A DNA stretch of 64,000 nucleotides from Clostridia bacterium (GCA_017502135.1 JAFVVP010000001.1:156255-220254); one strand, 5' to 3'. Shown: positions 34,674 through 44,675, counted from the first letter of the stretch. Numbers and translations: made by a program. Notes: generated by a model from the sequence alone, not told the origin.

Positions 34674-37091
34674 ATGCGACTGTCCGTAAACGAAAATACG
34701 GGGGAACTGTATATATCGGCGGAGAATATTGCTGCCTTTGCACGGCACAAGAACGCCTCCTCTTCCCGAATGGGATTTTCGCTCGTGGCAGACGACGGGA
34801 AATCGGAAGCGGCGTCGGTGCGGTATGACGTTCTGACAGCCGTTCCCGTTACAATCGGACCTTTCTCTTGCGGGATATTTTCTACCATTGACGCGGTCTT
34901 TTACCGCGGTGAGACGGTCGTTTCGGAGAAACGGACAGTCGTTCGCCGTCCGCTCGCCCGCGTGGATCTTCTTGACGAACCTTCCGTCTTGGCAGAGGCG
35001 ATGGTGAACGCGTATCTTGTCGCCGAGACGGAGAACGCTGAAAGCGTTACCGTGCGCGTCTGCTTTGAAGAAGCAAAATCCCACGACACTGCCGTCTACG
35101 AAAGCCGATTCTCACGCTCTGTTCTCAAAACTGTTTTTGATGCGCTTCTTTCCCGTGCCGCGCCGTTCATTGAGATGGAGGGGGAGCGCCAAACTGCGGG
35201 ACGGCGTGCACTTGCCGCTCTTCGTTTCCCCTATTCCTCTGTCCGCGACGGACAGCGGGATTTTATGGAGGAGCTCTATCGCTGCATCCATAAAGGCCGC
35301 CGTCTTCTCGTGAGTGCTCCTACCGGCATCGGGAAAACGATGTCCGGCATGTATCCGTCGCTCCGTGCGATCGGGGCGGGCCGCGCCGACCGCGTGTTCT
35401 ATTTCACGGCGAAAACGGTTACGGGCAATGCCGCCCTTGATGCGGCGCGCACGCTCGGTGCCCAGGCAAAGAACCTGCGCTGTATCCGTATTACGGCAAA
35501 GGAGAGGGCTTGTCCCGTGCGGGCCGCGGATCGCGATGCCGTAACGAACTGCCGTCTTTGCTCGTTCTCGGGATTTTATGAAGGTGTCTCATACGAAGAA
35601 CGGCGCGACGCGGCGCTTTTAGAACTTCTCCGTGGGGGGCGGGTGTACGATACGAAAGAGATCGCGGGAGCCGCTGAGAAGCATCATCTGTGTCCCTACG
35701 AACTCTCTCTTGATGTGAGCGAATACTGCGAAATGATCGTTTCGGATTACGGGTATCTCTTTGATCCGCGCGTTTGTTTCCGTCGGTATTTTGAGGACTC
35801 CGATCACGATGAGCGGTACGTGTTCCTCGTTGACGAGGCACATAACCTGCCCGACCGCGCGAGAGAAATGTATTCGGCGTCTCTCTGTCGCTGTGCTGTG
35901 GAACGGTTTGCGACCGAAGTACTCGCCGCGTTTCCCGACGACCGTGCCCTCGCCGATGCGTGTGATGCCGTCCGTGCCATGATGGATGGGATAGACGCGC
36001 TGTGCGCTGAAAACGCAGAAGTCCGTGACGAAGATGGTGTCCTTTCGGGATGCGTGCTCGAGAAGACCGTGCCGGATTTTGTGCCGGCGGCAGCCGCGCG
36101 TCTGCGTGCCGTGTGCGACGAATACCTGAGGCGAGATTACGACCGCGCTATGCCTCTCTTCGGCGAGATGCGCGCATCTCTTTTGCGCCTTTCTGATGCC
36201 GTCTCGATGGCGGATGAGCATTTTGCGTTTTACGGCGAGAGCGCAAACGGTGAGACGATTTGCCGCGTGATGTGTCTTGATCCGTCGGCGATGCTCGATC
36301 GTGCGATGGAAAAGGGCGTCTCCACGGCACTGTTTTCCGCCACGCTTTCCCCTATGGATTACTACGCCGACGTGTGCGGCGCGAAAGATGCCGTGCAGCT
36401 GGATCTGCCGTCGCCTTATGAGGAGGAGAATCTCTGCCTTATCGCGGTCGATTCGGTCAGCACCCGGTTCTCTGAACGCAAAAATTCCGCCGCCGACGTG
36501 GCGGAGCTGATCCTGACCGTAACGGAAAGCCGACCGGGCAATTACATCGTGTATTTCCCGTCTTACGCGTATATGACCGCCGTCTGCCGGCAGTATCTTC
36601 GACTCTCCCCCGGGGGGAGCACGATTATGCAGAAGCAGGGGATGTCGCTCGGCGAGAGAGATCGCTTTCTCCGTGCGTTTGCCCGCGCTGAGGCGACGGG
36701 CGAGAGCCTCGTTGCGTTCTGCGTGCTCGGCGGCATTTTCTCCGAGGGAATTGATCTGCGCGGTGAGCGCCTCATCGGCTCGATTATCGTGGGGATCGGG
36801 CTTCCGGGCCTTTCGAGTGAACTGAATATTCTGACGGAATATTACGACCGCACGCGTGAAAGCGGCAGGGATTACGCATACACCTATCCCGCGATGAATA
36901 AGATCCTGCAGGCGGCAGGGCGTGTCATCCGAGACGAGAACGACCGCGGCGTGGTAGTTCTTATCGACGATCGGTACGCCGATCCCGGTATCCGTCGGCT
37001 GTTTCCCGCGCACTGGAATCGGATGCAGTACACGGGCGACGCGTACTCGCTCGCATCCGTACTCGAACGGTTTTGGGCAAAATGGGAATAA
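34674..37091 (+). CDS. XPD/DinG-family DNA helicase with Fe-S cluster motif
   Basis: An 805-residue superfamily 2 helicase. The first ~170 residues form a separate domain that looks like the PD-(D/E)XK-type N-terminus of related helicases, but this is tentative. Then come Walker A SAPTGIGKTMSGM (about 217-229), a four-Cys Fe-S insertion (ERACPVR, NCRLCSF and HHLCPYELS), the DEAH box FLVDEAHNL, and helicase motifs V/VI with AAGRVIRDENDRG. This organisation matches 5'-3' XPD-like helicases. ATG 34674 follows SD GGGAGGTG. Its role in repair is inferred. Confidence 0.88.
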   Translation: MRLSVNENTGELYISAENIAAFARHKNASSSRMGFSLVADDGKSEAASVRYDVLTAVPVTIGPFSCGIFSTIDAVFYRGETVVSEKRTVVRRPLARVDLLDEPSVLAEAMVNAYLVAETENAESVTVRVCFEEAKSHDTAVYESRFSRSVLKTVFDALLSRAAPFIEMEGERQTAGRRALAALRFPYSSVRDGQRDFMEELYRCIHKGRRLLVSAPTGIGKTMSGMYPSLRAIGAGRADRVFYFTAKTVTGNAALDAARTLGAQAKNLRCIRITAKERACPVRAADRDAVTNCRLCSFSGFYEGVSYEERRDAALLELLRGGRVYDTKEIAGAAEKHHLCPYELSLDVSEYCEMIVSDYGYLFDPRVCFRRYFEDSDHDERYVFLVDEAHNLPDRAREMYSASLCRCAVERFATEVLAAFPDDRALADACDAVRAMMDGIDALCAENAEVRDEDGVLSGCVLEKTVPDFVPAAAARLRAVCDEYLRRDYDRAMPLFGEMRASLLRLSDAVSMADEHFAFYGESANGETICRVMCLDPSAMLDRAMEKGVSTALFSATLSPMDYYADVCGAKDAVQLDLPSPYEEENLCLIAVDSVSTRFSERKNSAADVAELILTVTESRPGNYIVYFPSYAYMTAVCRQYLRLSPGGSTIMQKQGMSLGERDRFLRAFARAEATGESLVAFCVLGGIFSEGIDLRGERLIGSIIVGIGLPGLSSELNILTEYYDRTRESGRDYAYTYPAMNKILQAAGRVIRDENDRGVVVLIDDRYADPGIRRLFPAHWNRMQYTGDAYSLASVLERFWAKWE

Positions 37092-37100
37092 AAATGCACA

Positions 37101-37126
37101 AATCGCCCCTTTTGGGGCGATTTTTT
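37101..37126 (+). terminator. Terminator after the helicase gene
   Basis: AATCGCCCC / GGGGCGATT stem, TTTT loop and T tract. Confidence 0.9.
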
Positions 37127-37187
37127 ATGGGCGAGTGGGAGAAATTCGAAAAATTTCCCGTCTTCTGTTTTCTTCTGTCAATATTTG

Positions 37188-37196
37188 TGCTATACT
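37188..37196 (+). promoter_or_regulatory. Extended -10 promoter of typA
   Basis: TGC directly followed by TATACT (37191-37196), an extended -10 element; no -35 is recognisable at the right distance. Confidence 0.55.
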
Positions 37197-37244
37197 ATAT
37201 AAGTTAGAGAATTCTCATTCTATTTTGAAGGGTCGGACAGTATT

Positions 37245-39074
37245 TTGATCAGAGAAGATTTACGTAACGTAGCAATCATCGCCCACGTTGACCACGGCAA
37301 GACGACGCTCGTGGATGGCATGCTCAGACAGGGCGGTGCGTATCATGAAAATCAGGCAGTCGTAGAGCGCGCGATGGACTCGGGTGCGATCGAGAAAGAG
37401 CGCGGTATTACCATTTTGGCGAAAAACACCGCCGTACAGTATAACGGCGTGAAGATCAACATCGTCGATACGCCCGGACACGCGGACTTCGGCGGTGAGG
37501 TGGAGCGTATTCTGAAAATGGTAAACGGCGTTATCCTTTTGGTGGATGCCGCCGAAGGACCGATGCCGCAGACGCGCTTCGTTCTGCAGCGCGCGATGGA
37601 ACTGAATCATCGCATCATCGTGGTCGTCAACAAGATCGACCGCCCCGATGCGCGTATCCCCGAGGTTATCGACGAGACGCTCGAACTTCTTCTTGATTTG
37701 AACGCCACGGACGAGCAGCTCGATTCTCCGATGCTGTTCTGCTGCGGTCGGACGGGCACGGCATCTCTCTCGCCGGAGGAGGAGGGTGTGGATCTGACAC
37801 CGCTCTTTAATACCATCCTCGAGTACATTCCTGCACCTGAGGGCGATCCCGACGGGGATCTGCAGGTGCTTGTTTCCTCGATCGACTATAACGATTACGT
37901 CGGCCGTATCGGTATCGGACGTATTGAGCGCGGCACGCTCCGTCAGAATCAGGAGGTAGTCATCTGCAACTATCACGATCCCGACGCCAAACGCCGCGCG
38001 AAGATCGTGTCGGTATATCAGTTCAGCGGACTTGACCGCGCGTCGGTCGAAAGCGCGAAGATGGGCGATATCGTCTGCTTCTCCGGTGCCGCCGATATTT
38101 CGATCGGCGATACGGTGACTGCACCCACCAATCCCGAGCCGCTTGAATTCGTCAAGGTATCCGAGCCGACGATGGAGATGACCTTCTCCGTAAATGACAG
38201 TCCGTTTGCCGGTAAGGAGGGTAAATACGTAACGTCCCGCCAGATCCGCGATCGCCTCTATAAAGAAACGCTCAAGGACGTGTCGCTCCGTGTTACGGAC
38301 GGTGATACGACTGACTCCTTTAAGGTAGCAGGACGCGGCGAGATGCACCTTTCTATCCTCATCGAAACGATGCGCCGTGAGAATTTCGAGCTCTGCTGTT
38401 CCATGCCGCATGTGCTTTATAAGGAGATCGACGGCGTTCTCTCGGAGCCGATGGAGCGCGTATCCATCGACGTGCCGGATGATGCGGTAGGCAGCGTTAT
38501 GCAGAAACTCGGCGCACGTAAGGGTGAACTTCTGGAAATGAGCAAGGTCGGTTCGCGTACGCGTATCGAGTATTCGATTCCGTCCCGTTGCCTCTTTGGC
38601 TACCGCAGTGAGTTTATGACAGATACGAAGGGTGAGGGCGTCATCAATACGCTGTTTGACGGCTACCAGCCGTACAAGGGCGACGTAACGACGCGCTATA
38701 CCGGTTCACTGATCGCATCCGAGGACGGCGAAGCGACCTCCTACGGCCTTTACAATTCGCAGGATCGCGGTGCGTTGTTCATCGGCGTACAGACGCCGGT
38801 GTACGAGGGCATGATTGTGGGCGAGTGCCCGAAGCAGGAGGATATTGCGCTCAACGTGTGCAAGAAAAAGCATCTTACCTCCATTCGTTCGAAGGGCGCG
38901 GACGAGGCTCTCATCCTCACGCCGCCGAAAGTGCTCTCTCTTGAGCAGGCGATCGAATACATCGCCGATGACGAGCTGATCGAAGTAACGCCGAAGAGCA
39001 TCCGTCTCAGAAAAAAGATCCTCAACACGGAACTGCGGCTGAAGGCAGAGGCAAGAGCGAAAAAAGGAAACTAA
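37245..39074 (+). CDS. typA: Translational GTPase TypA/BipA
   Basis: A 609-residue ribosome-associated GTPase involved in ribosome assembly and stress or cold responses. The G motifs are AHVDHGKTT, the switch segment [33 protein letters not shown] and SALDG-like region. It is followed by an EF-G-like domain series and the BipA-specific C-terminal domain. It starts with TTG at 37245; no ATG fits before the universally conserved [20 protein letters not shown] region. SD AAGGG is about 12 bases upstream, unusually far. It is monocistronic. Confidence 0.95.
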   Translation: MIREDLRNVAIIAHVDHGKTTLVDGMLRQGGAYHENQAVVERAMDSGAIEKERGITILAKNTAVQYNGVKINIVDTPGHADFGGEVERILKMVNGVILLVDAAEGPMPQTRFVLQRAMELNHRIIVVVNKIDRPDARIPEVIDETLELLLDLNATDEQLDSPMLFCCGRTGTASLSPEEEGVDLTPLFNTILEYIPAPEGDPDGDLQVLVSSIDYNDYVGRIGIGRIERGTLRQNQEVVICNYHDPDAKRRAKIVSVYQFSGLDRASVESAKMGDIVCFSGAADISIGDTVTAPTNPEPLEFVKVSEPTMEMTFSVNDSPFAGKEGKYVTSRQIRDRLYKETLKDVSLRVTDGDTTDSFKVAGRGEMHLSILIETMRRENFELCCSMPHVLYKEIDGVLSEPMERVSIDVPDDAVGSVMQKLGARKGELLEMSKVGSRTRIEYSIPSRCLFGYRSEFMTDTKGEGVINTLFDGYQPYKGDVTTRYTGSLIASEDGEATSYGLYNSQDRGALFIGVQTPVYEGMIVGECPKQEDIALNVCKKKHLTSIRSKGADEALILTPPKVLSLEQAIEYIADDELIEVTPKSIRLRKKILNTELRLKAEARAKKGN

Positions 39075-39077
39075 CAA

Positions 39078-39107
39078 AAAAGGCTGTCGCCCGAGGCGAC
39101 AGCCTTT
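39078..39107. terminator. Bidirectional terminator between typA and rbr
   Basis: AAAGGCTGTCGCC / GGCGACAGCCTTT stem with a CGA loop. Confidence 0.85.
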
Positions 39108-39132
39108 CGTTTTAAGTGCGGTTGGTTTCCAC

Positions 39133-39666
39133 TCAATAATTCTCTTTGCGAACCTCAAAGTATGCCTGCGGATGTGCGCATACGGGGCAGATCTGCGGTG
39201 CCTTCTTGCCGATAACGAGGTGTCCGCAGTTGCGGCATTCCCACATGGTCTCCTCCGCCTTCTCGAATACCTTCTGCATCTCTACGTTATTGAGAAGGGC
39301 AAGATAGCGCTCCTCATGGGATTTCTCAATCTTTGCAACCATACGGAATTTAGCGGCGATGGCGGTGAAGCCCTCTTCCTCTGCTTCCTCAGCGAAGGTA
39401 GCGTACATATCGGTCCACTCGTAGTTCTCGCCTTCAGCGGCAGCCTTCAGGTTTTCTGCAGTGCCGCCGAGTGCGCCGAGCTCCTTGAACCACATTTTAG
39501 CGTGCTCTTTTTCGTTGTTTGCGGTCGCTTCAAAGATAGCGGCGATCTGTTCAAAGCCCTCTTTCTTTGCTACGGATGCAAAATAGGTGTACTTGTTTCT
39601 TGCCTGGGATTCGCCTGCAAAAGCAGCCTGCAGATTTTTTTCGGTTTTGGATCCTTTGAGTTCCAT
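39133..39666 (-). CDS. rbr: Rubrerythrin
   Basis: A 177-residue rubrerythrin, an NADH-linked peroxidase of anaerobes. The ferritin-like diiron domain has E-x-x-H pairs ([10 protein letters not shown] and [10 protein letters not shown]) plus further Glu ligands in [11 protein letters not shown]. The C-terminal rubredoxin domain has [11 protein letters not shown] and [11 protein letters not shown] for the FeS4 site. SD AAGGAG precedes ATG 39666. It lies 29 bases after perR in the same transcript, under its control. Confidence 0.95.
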   Translation of the reverse strand: MELKGSKTEKNLQAAFAGESQARNKYTYFASVAKKEGFEQIAAIFEATANNEKEHAKMWFKELGALGGTAENLKAAAEGENYEWTDMYATFAEEAEEEGFTAIAAKFRMVAKIEKSHEERYLALLNNVEMQKVFEKAEETMWECRNCGHLVIGKKAPQICPVCAHPQAYFEVRKENY

Positions 39667-39695
39667 AAGATATCTCCTTAAAAATAAATTTTAAT

Positions 39696-40067
39696 TTATG
39701 ATTTTGCTGCCGCGCGGCAGGTAGGACAAAGATGATGGACGGTCAGATCGTAAGAGAGAACGTCGCTTCCGTTTTTCTCCTCAATATATTCCTTAAGGCC
39801 GTCGATTATGACGTCGCTTATCGCTCCGCATTTTTCGCAGAGCTTGTGGTCGTGCCGGACGAGCATTTTGTCGTATCGGTCCGTCTGCCCCGTGAATCCG
39901 ATTTTTTCGATCATGTGATTTTCGCAAAGGTAATTGAGGCTGTTGTATACGGTCGCGAGCGCAATCGTCGGCATCTTCTTTCTGGCTTCCAGGAAGATCT
40001 GCTCTGCTGTCAGATGTTCGTGGGTCGATTGAACGATCTGTAGAATCAAGGCGCGTTGCTTTGTCAT
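39696..40067 (-). CDS. perR: Fur-family peroxide regulator PerR
   Basis: A 123-residue Fur/PerR-family repressor. The N-terminal winged helix has ALATVYNSLNYLCENHMI (recognition helix), and the C-terminal domain carries HDHKLCEKCGAI and HHLCPTCRA, giving the four-Cys structural zinc site. It regulates peroxide defence. ATG 40067 follows SD AAGGAG; longer starts reach into the promoter. PerR-like boxes flank its own promoter, so autoregulation with rbr is expected. A Fur (iron) role is less likely because of the rbr neighbour. Confidence 0.85.
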   Translation of the reverse strand: MTKQRALILQIVQSTHEHLTAEQIFLEARKKMPTIALATVYNSLNYLCENHMIEKIGFTGQTDRYDKMLVRHDHKLCEKCGAISDVIIDGLKEYIEEKNGSDVLSYDLTVHHLCPTCRAAAKS

Positions 40068-40099
40068 CTCTACGCTCCTTTCCGTGAAGAAAATTAGAT

Positions 40100-40168
40100 T
40101 TGGAATCGTTCTAAATATATTATACACGATTTTTGCGCGTTGTCAATAGTTTTTTAGAAAAATTCTAA
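40100..40168 (-). promoter_or_regulatory. perR-rbr promoter with two PerR-box-like operators
   Basis: On the minus strand, TTGACA (40146-40141) and TATAAT (40124-40119), spacer 16. The 15-base 7-1-7 dyad TTAGAAAAATTCTAA (40154-40168) lies upstream of the -35, and TTGGAATCGTTCTAA (40100-40114) covers the start region. Both fit a TTAGAAT-n-ATTCTAA pattern with one to three mismatches. Confidence 0.65.
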
Positions 40169-40391
40169 ATTATTTTTCTTCTTGCGGCGGAGCATCGGAA
40201 ACATATCTTTATTATGTACGGTTTTTACCGAAAAATCCGGTGCATTTTGAACGGGAGGAGAAATTAAGCAAAATTTATGTCCTATTGCAGATGAGAAGAA
40301 AAGTTACAAAAAAATGCTTTTCAAATCTGATAATATATGATATACTATCTATATCTATCATTTTATCCTTTTTGGAAAGGGGAGGACTCTT

Positions 40392-41204
40392 TTGATCCTT
40401 GCAGACAGCCATACGCATTCATTATATTCGCCCGACGCGTATCCGACGCCCTCAGAGATGTGTGCCGCCGCGGCGGAGGCGGGCGTCTCTGCCTTTGCCC
40501 TGACCGACCACTACGATATCGACTGCATACTCCTCGGTCTGTGTCCCGATTATGATGCGGACGCCGCCCGCCACGCGATCGAAAAGGCGGCAAAAGAGTA
40601 CGCGGGAAAAGTGGAGATCGTGCGCGGGATCGAACTCGGCGGTGCTGCCACCTGTCCCGACGAGGCGAAAGCGTTTCTCAAAAAGCACGCGTTCGATTTC
40701 GTCATCGGCTCGTTACATAATCTGCCGGGCGTGCCCGATTACTACTATATGCAATTTACCGAGATGCCCCAGGTGCAGATAGAGTACTGGTTCCGCCGCG
40801 GACTGATCCACCTTTGCAAAACGGCGAAATTCCCGGGTATACATACGATCGGTCATCTTCTCTATCCCGTGCGCTATATCACCAGAAGCGGACGCGCGCT
40901 GGAACTTTCTCACTTTGAAGCCGAGTTCCGTGCGCTTTTCGAGGTTATGCGTGACTACGGCGTGGCAATGGAACTGAACACGAAAGGCGTCCGCACCGGC
41001 GGCGAGAGTTGGGATCAGGAAGAGTACGTTCTTCGTCTTTGGTATGACGTAGGCGGCCGCCGTGTTACCTGCGGCTCGGATGCGCACAACGCCGCGGAGA
41101 TCGGCGCGTCGATCGAAGACGCCTACGCGCACCTTCGTGCGATCGGTTTTAATGATGTCATCGTCCCCGCATACGGCGGGCCGAAAACGGTTCCGATCGT
41201 TTGA
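40392..41204 (+). CDS. PHP-domain phosphatase (HisJ-like histidinol-phosphatase family)
   Basis: A 270-residue PHP-family protein. Metal ligands are seen in ADSHTHSLYS (H-x-H), ALTDHYD, GIEL, SLHN and TCGSDAHNAAEIG (D-x-H), the pattern of HisJ histidinol-phosphatases and related phosphoesterases. Histidine-pathway genes are absent from the window, so another sugar or nucleotide phosphate substrate is possible. The start is TTG 40392, seven bases after SD GGGGAGGA. The 264-base interval before it holds the perR promoter and a weak -10 (TATACT, 40341-40346). Confidence 0.75.
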   Translation: MILADSHTHSLYSPDAYPTPSEMCAAAAEAGVSAFALTDHYDIDCILLGLCPDYDADAARHAIEKAAKEYAGKVEIVRGIELGGAATCPDEAKAFLKKHAFDFVIGSLHNLPGVPDYYYMQFTEMPQVQIEYWFRRGLIHLCKTAKFPGIHTIGHLLYPVRYITRSGRALELSHFEAEFRALFEVMRDYGVAMELNTKGVRTGGESWDQEEYVLRLWYDVGGRRVTCGSDAHNAAEIGASIEDAYAHLRAIGFNDVIVPAYGGPKTVPIV

Positions 41205-41254
41205 ATCTTATGTTTTGAAAATCAGCAAACACCCGAAATTTTGAGGTGAATATT

Positions 41255-42892
41255 ATGTCGTATATGGAAAATATGCCTGAAGTCGAAATGGCAGACATCA
41301 GCCTTCTCTATCCCGACGGCGAGACGATGCGCCGCGCCGGTGCCGGCATGAGCGACGCGCGCCTTCCCGCGGACACGGCGGAACAGCTCGAGCTCGATTA
41401 TCTGATCAATCTCAAAAGCTGTGATATCGCGAGTTTTTTCACAAGTGACCCCGAAACGATCCGCTATCGGCAGGAGACGTTCGCGGATATGACGGCACAT
41501 CCGGAGATCGCGCATACGCTTCTCAAGATGCTCCCGCTTCTTTCCGATATTACGGAACTGCGCCGTATGGGCGCAGATACGGGTGCTTCGACGGAATCGT
41601 ACCTGTACAGCATCACCGAGGTGGAACTGTATACCTCGCTGATGGAGCATCTGAAAAAGGGCCTTCTTCCTTTGAAGGACAGCCTTCAAAGCCGTGCCTT
41701 CCGCGCATTCGCGGAGCGAATCTCGTATCTCACGGAGAGTGAGTACTACAAGGATCTCAACGAAAAACTGAACGAGCTGACAAAGCGCGTGCGCGAGATC
41801 AAGAGTATTACCGTGGGCGTCAATCTCGACGCACAGCTTCGTCCCGAAAGTGCGGGCGTTCTGTCCGTCAACAATGAGTATTTCAAATCCGGCGAGATTT
41901 TAGACAGAATCCTCCGCCTCGATTTCAAGGAAAACGAGTACACGACGATCGCTTCGCTCGTTCCCTTCCGTAAAAATCAGAGCGAAAACCAGCAGATGGC
42001 GCTCTCCTACGCGTTCGATTCCGCGATCAACGAGGTGTTCAAAACTTCGATCCGTTCGTGGAAGAAGGTCGTACAACTGTACGTCCTCGAGAACACTGAT
42101 TTCCTCATCCGTATGATGCCGGAGATCGAATTCGCGGTGAAAGCCTCGGAACTGATGAAAAATCTCACCGAAAAAGGCGTGCCGCTCTGCCGTCCCGAAA
42201 TCCGTCCGATGGCAGAGAAGGCGTTTACCGCCGAGGGCCTTCGCAATCCCGTCGTCGCTATGAAGATCGACGAGGAGGTCATTCCGAACGATTTCACGTT
42301 TGACGAAGATGGAATGATTTTCGTTATCACCGGTCCCAACCGCGGCGGTAAATCGGTTACGACGTGCGCGGTGGGGCTCGCCTTCATTCTCGCACAGCTT
42401 GGACTCCTCGTTCCCGCCGAGCGCGCGGTGCTCAGCCCCGCAGACGCGATCTACACGCATTTCCCCACGGGATCGGAGGATACGATCGACAAGGGGCGTC
42501 TCGGCGAGGAGTGCGCCCGTCTTGATGCTATCTTCGATACGCTGACGGGGAACGGACTTGTTCTTCTTGACGAGTCGCTGTCCTCCACGGGATCGTACGA
42601 GGCGTCGTATATCGCGAGCGAGGTTCTCGCGGGATTCAGTATGGCAAGATGCCGCTGTATCTTCTCGACGCATCTGCACGATCTTGCCGCGTCGGTCGAT
42701 CAGATAAACGCGGACTGCACGCCGAAGGGCGGCGTGAAGATCGACAATATGGTCGCGGCGATCGACGAGGGAACGCGTTCCTTCAAGGTGCGCCGCGCAC
42801 GTCCCGATGGTAAGAGTTACGCCCGTGATATCGCGGATAAGTACGGCTTGTCCTTCGATAAGATCATGGCGAAGATCGAAAAGAAAAAATGA
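41255..42892 (+). CDS. MutS-related ATPase without mismatch-binding domains
   Basis: A 545-residue protein with a MutS-like core. The long helical lever region (about 60-290) is followed by the ATPase: Walker A ITGPNRGGKSVTT, Q-loop region, Walker B GLVLLDESLSSTGS and H-loop FSTHLHDLAA. The N-terminal mismatch-binding and connector domains of MutS and the Smr domain of MutS2 are missing, so it is not a canonical repair protein. ATG 41255 is five bases after SD GAGGTGA; GTG 41246 lies within that SD. Function unknown, perhaps in recombination or DNA structure handling. Confidence 0.75.
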   Translation: MSYMENMPEVEMADISLLYPDGETMRRAGAGMSDARLPADTAEQLELDYLINLKSCDIASFFTSDPETIRYRQETFADMTAHPEIAHTLLKMLPLLSDITELRRMGADTGASTESYLYSITEVELYTSLMEHLKKGLLPLKDSLQSRAFRAFAERISYLTESEYYKDLNEKLNELTKRVREIKSITVGVNLDAQLRPESAGVLSVNNEYFKSGEILDRILRLDFKENEYTTIASLVPFRKNQSENQQMALSYAFDSAINEVFKTSIRSWKKVVQLYVLENTDFLIRMMPEIEFAVKASELMKNLTEKGVPLCRPEIRPMAEKAFTAEGLRNPVVAMKIDEEVIPNDFTFDEDGMIFVITGPNRGGKSVTTCAVGLAFILAQLGLLVPAERAVLSPADAIYTHFPTGSEDTIDKGRLGEECARLDAIFDTLTGNGLVLLDESLSSTGSYEASYIASEVLAGFSMARCRCIFSTHLHDLAASVDQINADCTPKGGVKIDNMVAAIDEGTRSFKVRRARPDGKSYARDIADKYGLSFDKIMAKIEKKK

Positions 42893-42919
42893 CAGAGTAA
42901 AGGGAAAGTGAGTGATACT

Positions 42920-43399
42920 ATGAACGAACTTTTGAAAATCGTAGAGAACAACTGCCGTCTCACCGATGCGCAGATCGCGATGATGCTCGAAAAAGACGAG
43001 GGTGATATCAAAGCGATGATCGAGAAGTACGAGGCGGAAAAGGTGATCCTCGGCTACAAGGCGATCATTGACTGGGACAAAACGGACCGTGAGAGTGTAA
43101 CGGCACTCATCGAAGTGAAGATCACCCCCCAGAGAGACCGCGGATTTGACCGCGTGGCGGAGAAGATCTACAACTATCCCGAGGTGGAGAGCCTTTACCT
43201 TATGTCAGGCGGCTTTGATCTGGCAGTCCTTATTGAGGGCAAGACGATGAAAGAGGTCGCATACTTCGTTGCTATGAAACTTGCACCGATCGAGGACGTT
43301 ATTTCCACCGCTACGCATTTCGTTCTCCGTAAATACAAGGATAAGGGCGTCATTTACGGTGCAGAGGCAGTAGACGAAAGAGGGAACTATTGCGGATGA
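42920..43399 (+). CDS. Lrp/AsnC-family transcriptional regulator
   Basis: A 159-residue Lrp-type regulator. A degenerate N-terminal winged helix (LTDAQIAMMLEKDEGDIKAMIEKYEAEKVI) precedes the RAM ligand-binding domain (GVALIEVKITPQRDRGFDRV-type strand, ending YPEVESLYLMSGGFDLAVLIEG). It probably senses an amino acid. It overlaps the downstream aminotransferase by four bases (ATGA), so the two are translationally coupled. ATG 42920 is chosen; GTG 42908 is possible. The ligand is likely a substrate or product of the aminotransferase, which is inference. Confidence 0.85.
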   Translation: MNELLKIVENNCRLTDAQIAMMLEKDEGDIKAMIEKYEAEKVILGYKAIIDWDKTDRESVTALIEVKITPQRDRGFDRVAEKIYNYPEVESLYLMSGGFDLAVLIEGKTMKEVAYFVAMKLAPIEDVISTATHFVLRKYKDKGVIYGAEAVDERGNYCG

Positions 43400-44568
43400 T
43401 AAACTACGAATCTTGTATTCCCTCCCACGTCAAGGCGATAAAGCCGTCCGGTATCCGCAAGTTCTTTGATCTTGTGAGCGAACGGAAGGACGTGATCTCT
43501 TTGACGGTCGGCGAACCGGATTTTGTTACCCCGTGGCATATCCGTTCTGCCGGTATCGAAAGCCTCGAGGGCGGGAAAACATACTATACAGCCAACAGCG
43601 GCATGACGCAGCTTCGCGAGGAGATCGCGGCGTATCTTCTCCGCCGCTTTCTGGCGAAATACGATCCGCGTACGGAAGTGGTCGTTACGGTCGGCGGCAG
43701 TGAAGCGATCGACATTACGTTCCGCGCGCTGCTCCAGGTCGGGGATGAGGTCATCATCCCTCAGCCTGCGTTCGTCTGCTACGAGCCACTGGCCGCGCTT
43801 GCCGGTGCTACGCCCGTGATCATTCCGACGAAGGCGGAAAACCGTTTTAAGTTGACGCCGGAGGAACTCAGAGCCGCCATCACGCCGAAAACGAAGATGC
43901 TCGTTTTGCCGTACCCGAATAATCCCACCGGCGCGATCATGACGAGAGAGGAACTTGAAGCTATCGCTGAGGTTCTGGAGGGGACGGATATCCTCGTTCT
44001 TTCCGACGAGATCTACGCGGAGCTTACCTACGGCAGAGAGCACTGCTCCTGTGCCGTCGTTCCGGGGCTTACGGAGCGGACGATCCTCGTCAGCGGCTTC
44101 TCGAAAGCGTTTGCCATGACGGGCTGGCGTCTCGGCTACCTCTGCGCGCCCGCACCGCTTTGTAAGCAGATGCTGAAACTGCATCAGTATGCGATCATGT
44201 GTGCGCCTACCACCGCGCAGTTCGCCGCCATTGAAGCGATGAAAAACGGCGATTCCGACGTTTCGATGATGCGCGAGGAGTACAATCGCCGCCGCCGCTA
44301 TCTTACGGCAGGGCTTCACGCGATGGGAATTCCGTGCTTTGAACCGGAGGGGGCATTTTACGTGTTCCCGGATATCTCCCGGTTCGGGCTTACGAGCGAA
44401 GAGTTCTGTGCGCGGCTTCTCGAAGAGCAGAACGTGGCGATCGTCCCCGGCAACGCCTTTGGTGAGTCGGGAGAGGGATTTGCCCGTATTTCCTATGCAT
44501 ATTCGGTCGAACATATATCAAAAGCACTAAACGGAATCGATAAATTTACGAAAAGTCTCGGAAAATAA
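43396..44568 (+). CDS. PLP-dependent class I/II aminotransferase
   Basis: A 390-residue fold-type I aminotransferase. The PLP lysine is in LVSGFSKAFAMTGWRLGYL, the Asp/Tyr pair in VLSDEIYAELTY and NNPTG is intact (LPYPNNPTGAI). It looks like the aspartate/aromatic aminotransferase clade (MalY/PatB or AspC-like excluded by motif spacing); the specific amino acid is not clear. The start is ATG 43396 (overlapping the Lrp stop as ATGA), not TTG 43390. It would use the Lrp regulator as its partner. Confidence 0.85.
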   Translation: MINYESCIPSHVKAIKPSGIRKFFDLVSERKDVISLTVGEPDFVTPWHIRSAGIESLEGGKTYYTANSGMTQLREEIAAYLLRRFLAKYDPRTEVVVTVGGSEAIDITFRALLQVGDEVIIPQPAFVCYEPLAALAGATPVIIPTKAENRFKLTPEELRAAITPKTKMLVLPYPNNPTGAIMTREELEAIAEVLEGTDILVLSDEIYAELTYGREHCSCAVVPGLTERTILVSGFSKAFAMTGWRLGYLCAPAPLCKQMLKLHQYAIMCAPTTAQFAAIEAMKNGDSDVSMMREEYNRRRRYLTAGLHAMGIPCFEPEGAFYVFPDISRFGLTSEEFCARLLEEQNVAIVPGNAFGESGEGFARISYAYSVEHISKALNGIDKFTKSLGK

Positions 44569-44588
44569 AACAAAAATCGAAAAAACAC

Positions 44589-44617
44589 TTGCAATCCATT
44601 AAATATTATGTTATAAT
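44589..44617 (+). promoter_or_regulatory. Promoter of rpmB
   Basis: TTGCAA at 44589-44594 and TATAAT at 44612-44617, spacer 17. Confidence 0.8.
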
Positions 44618-44675
44618 AATTGTCGCTGAATTTGGATTGAATGCAATCATTAGATATAAACGGAGGTATTCGGAA

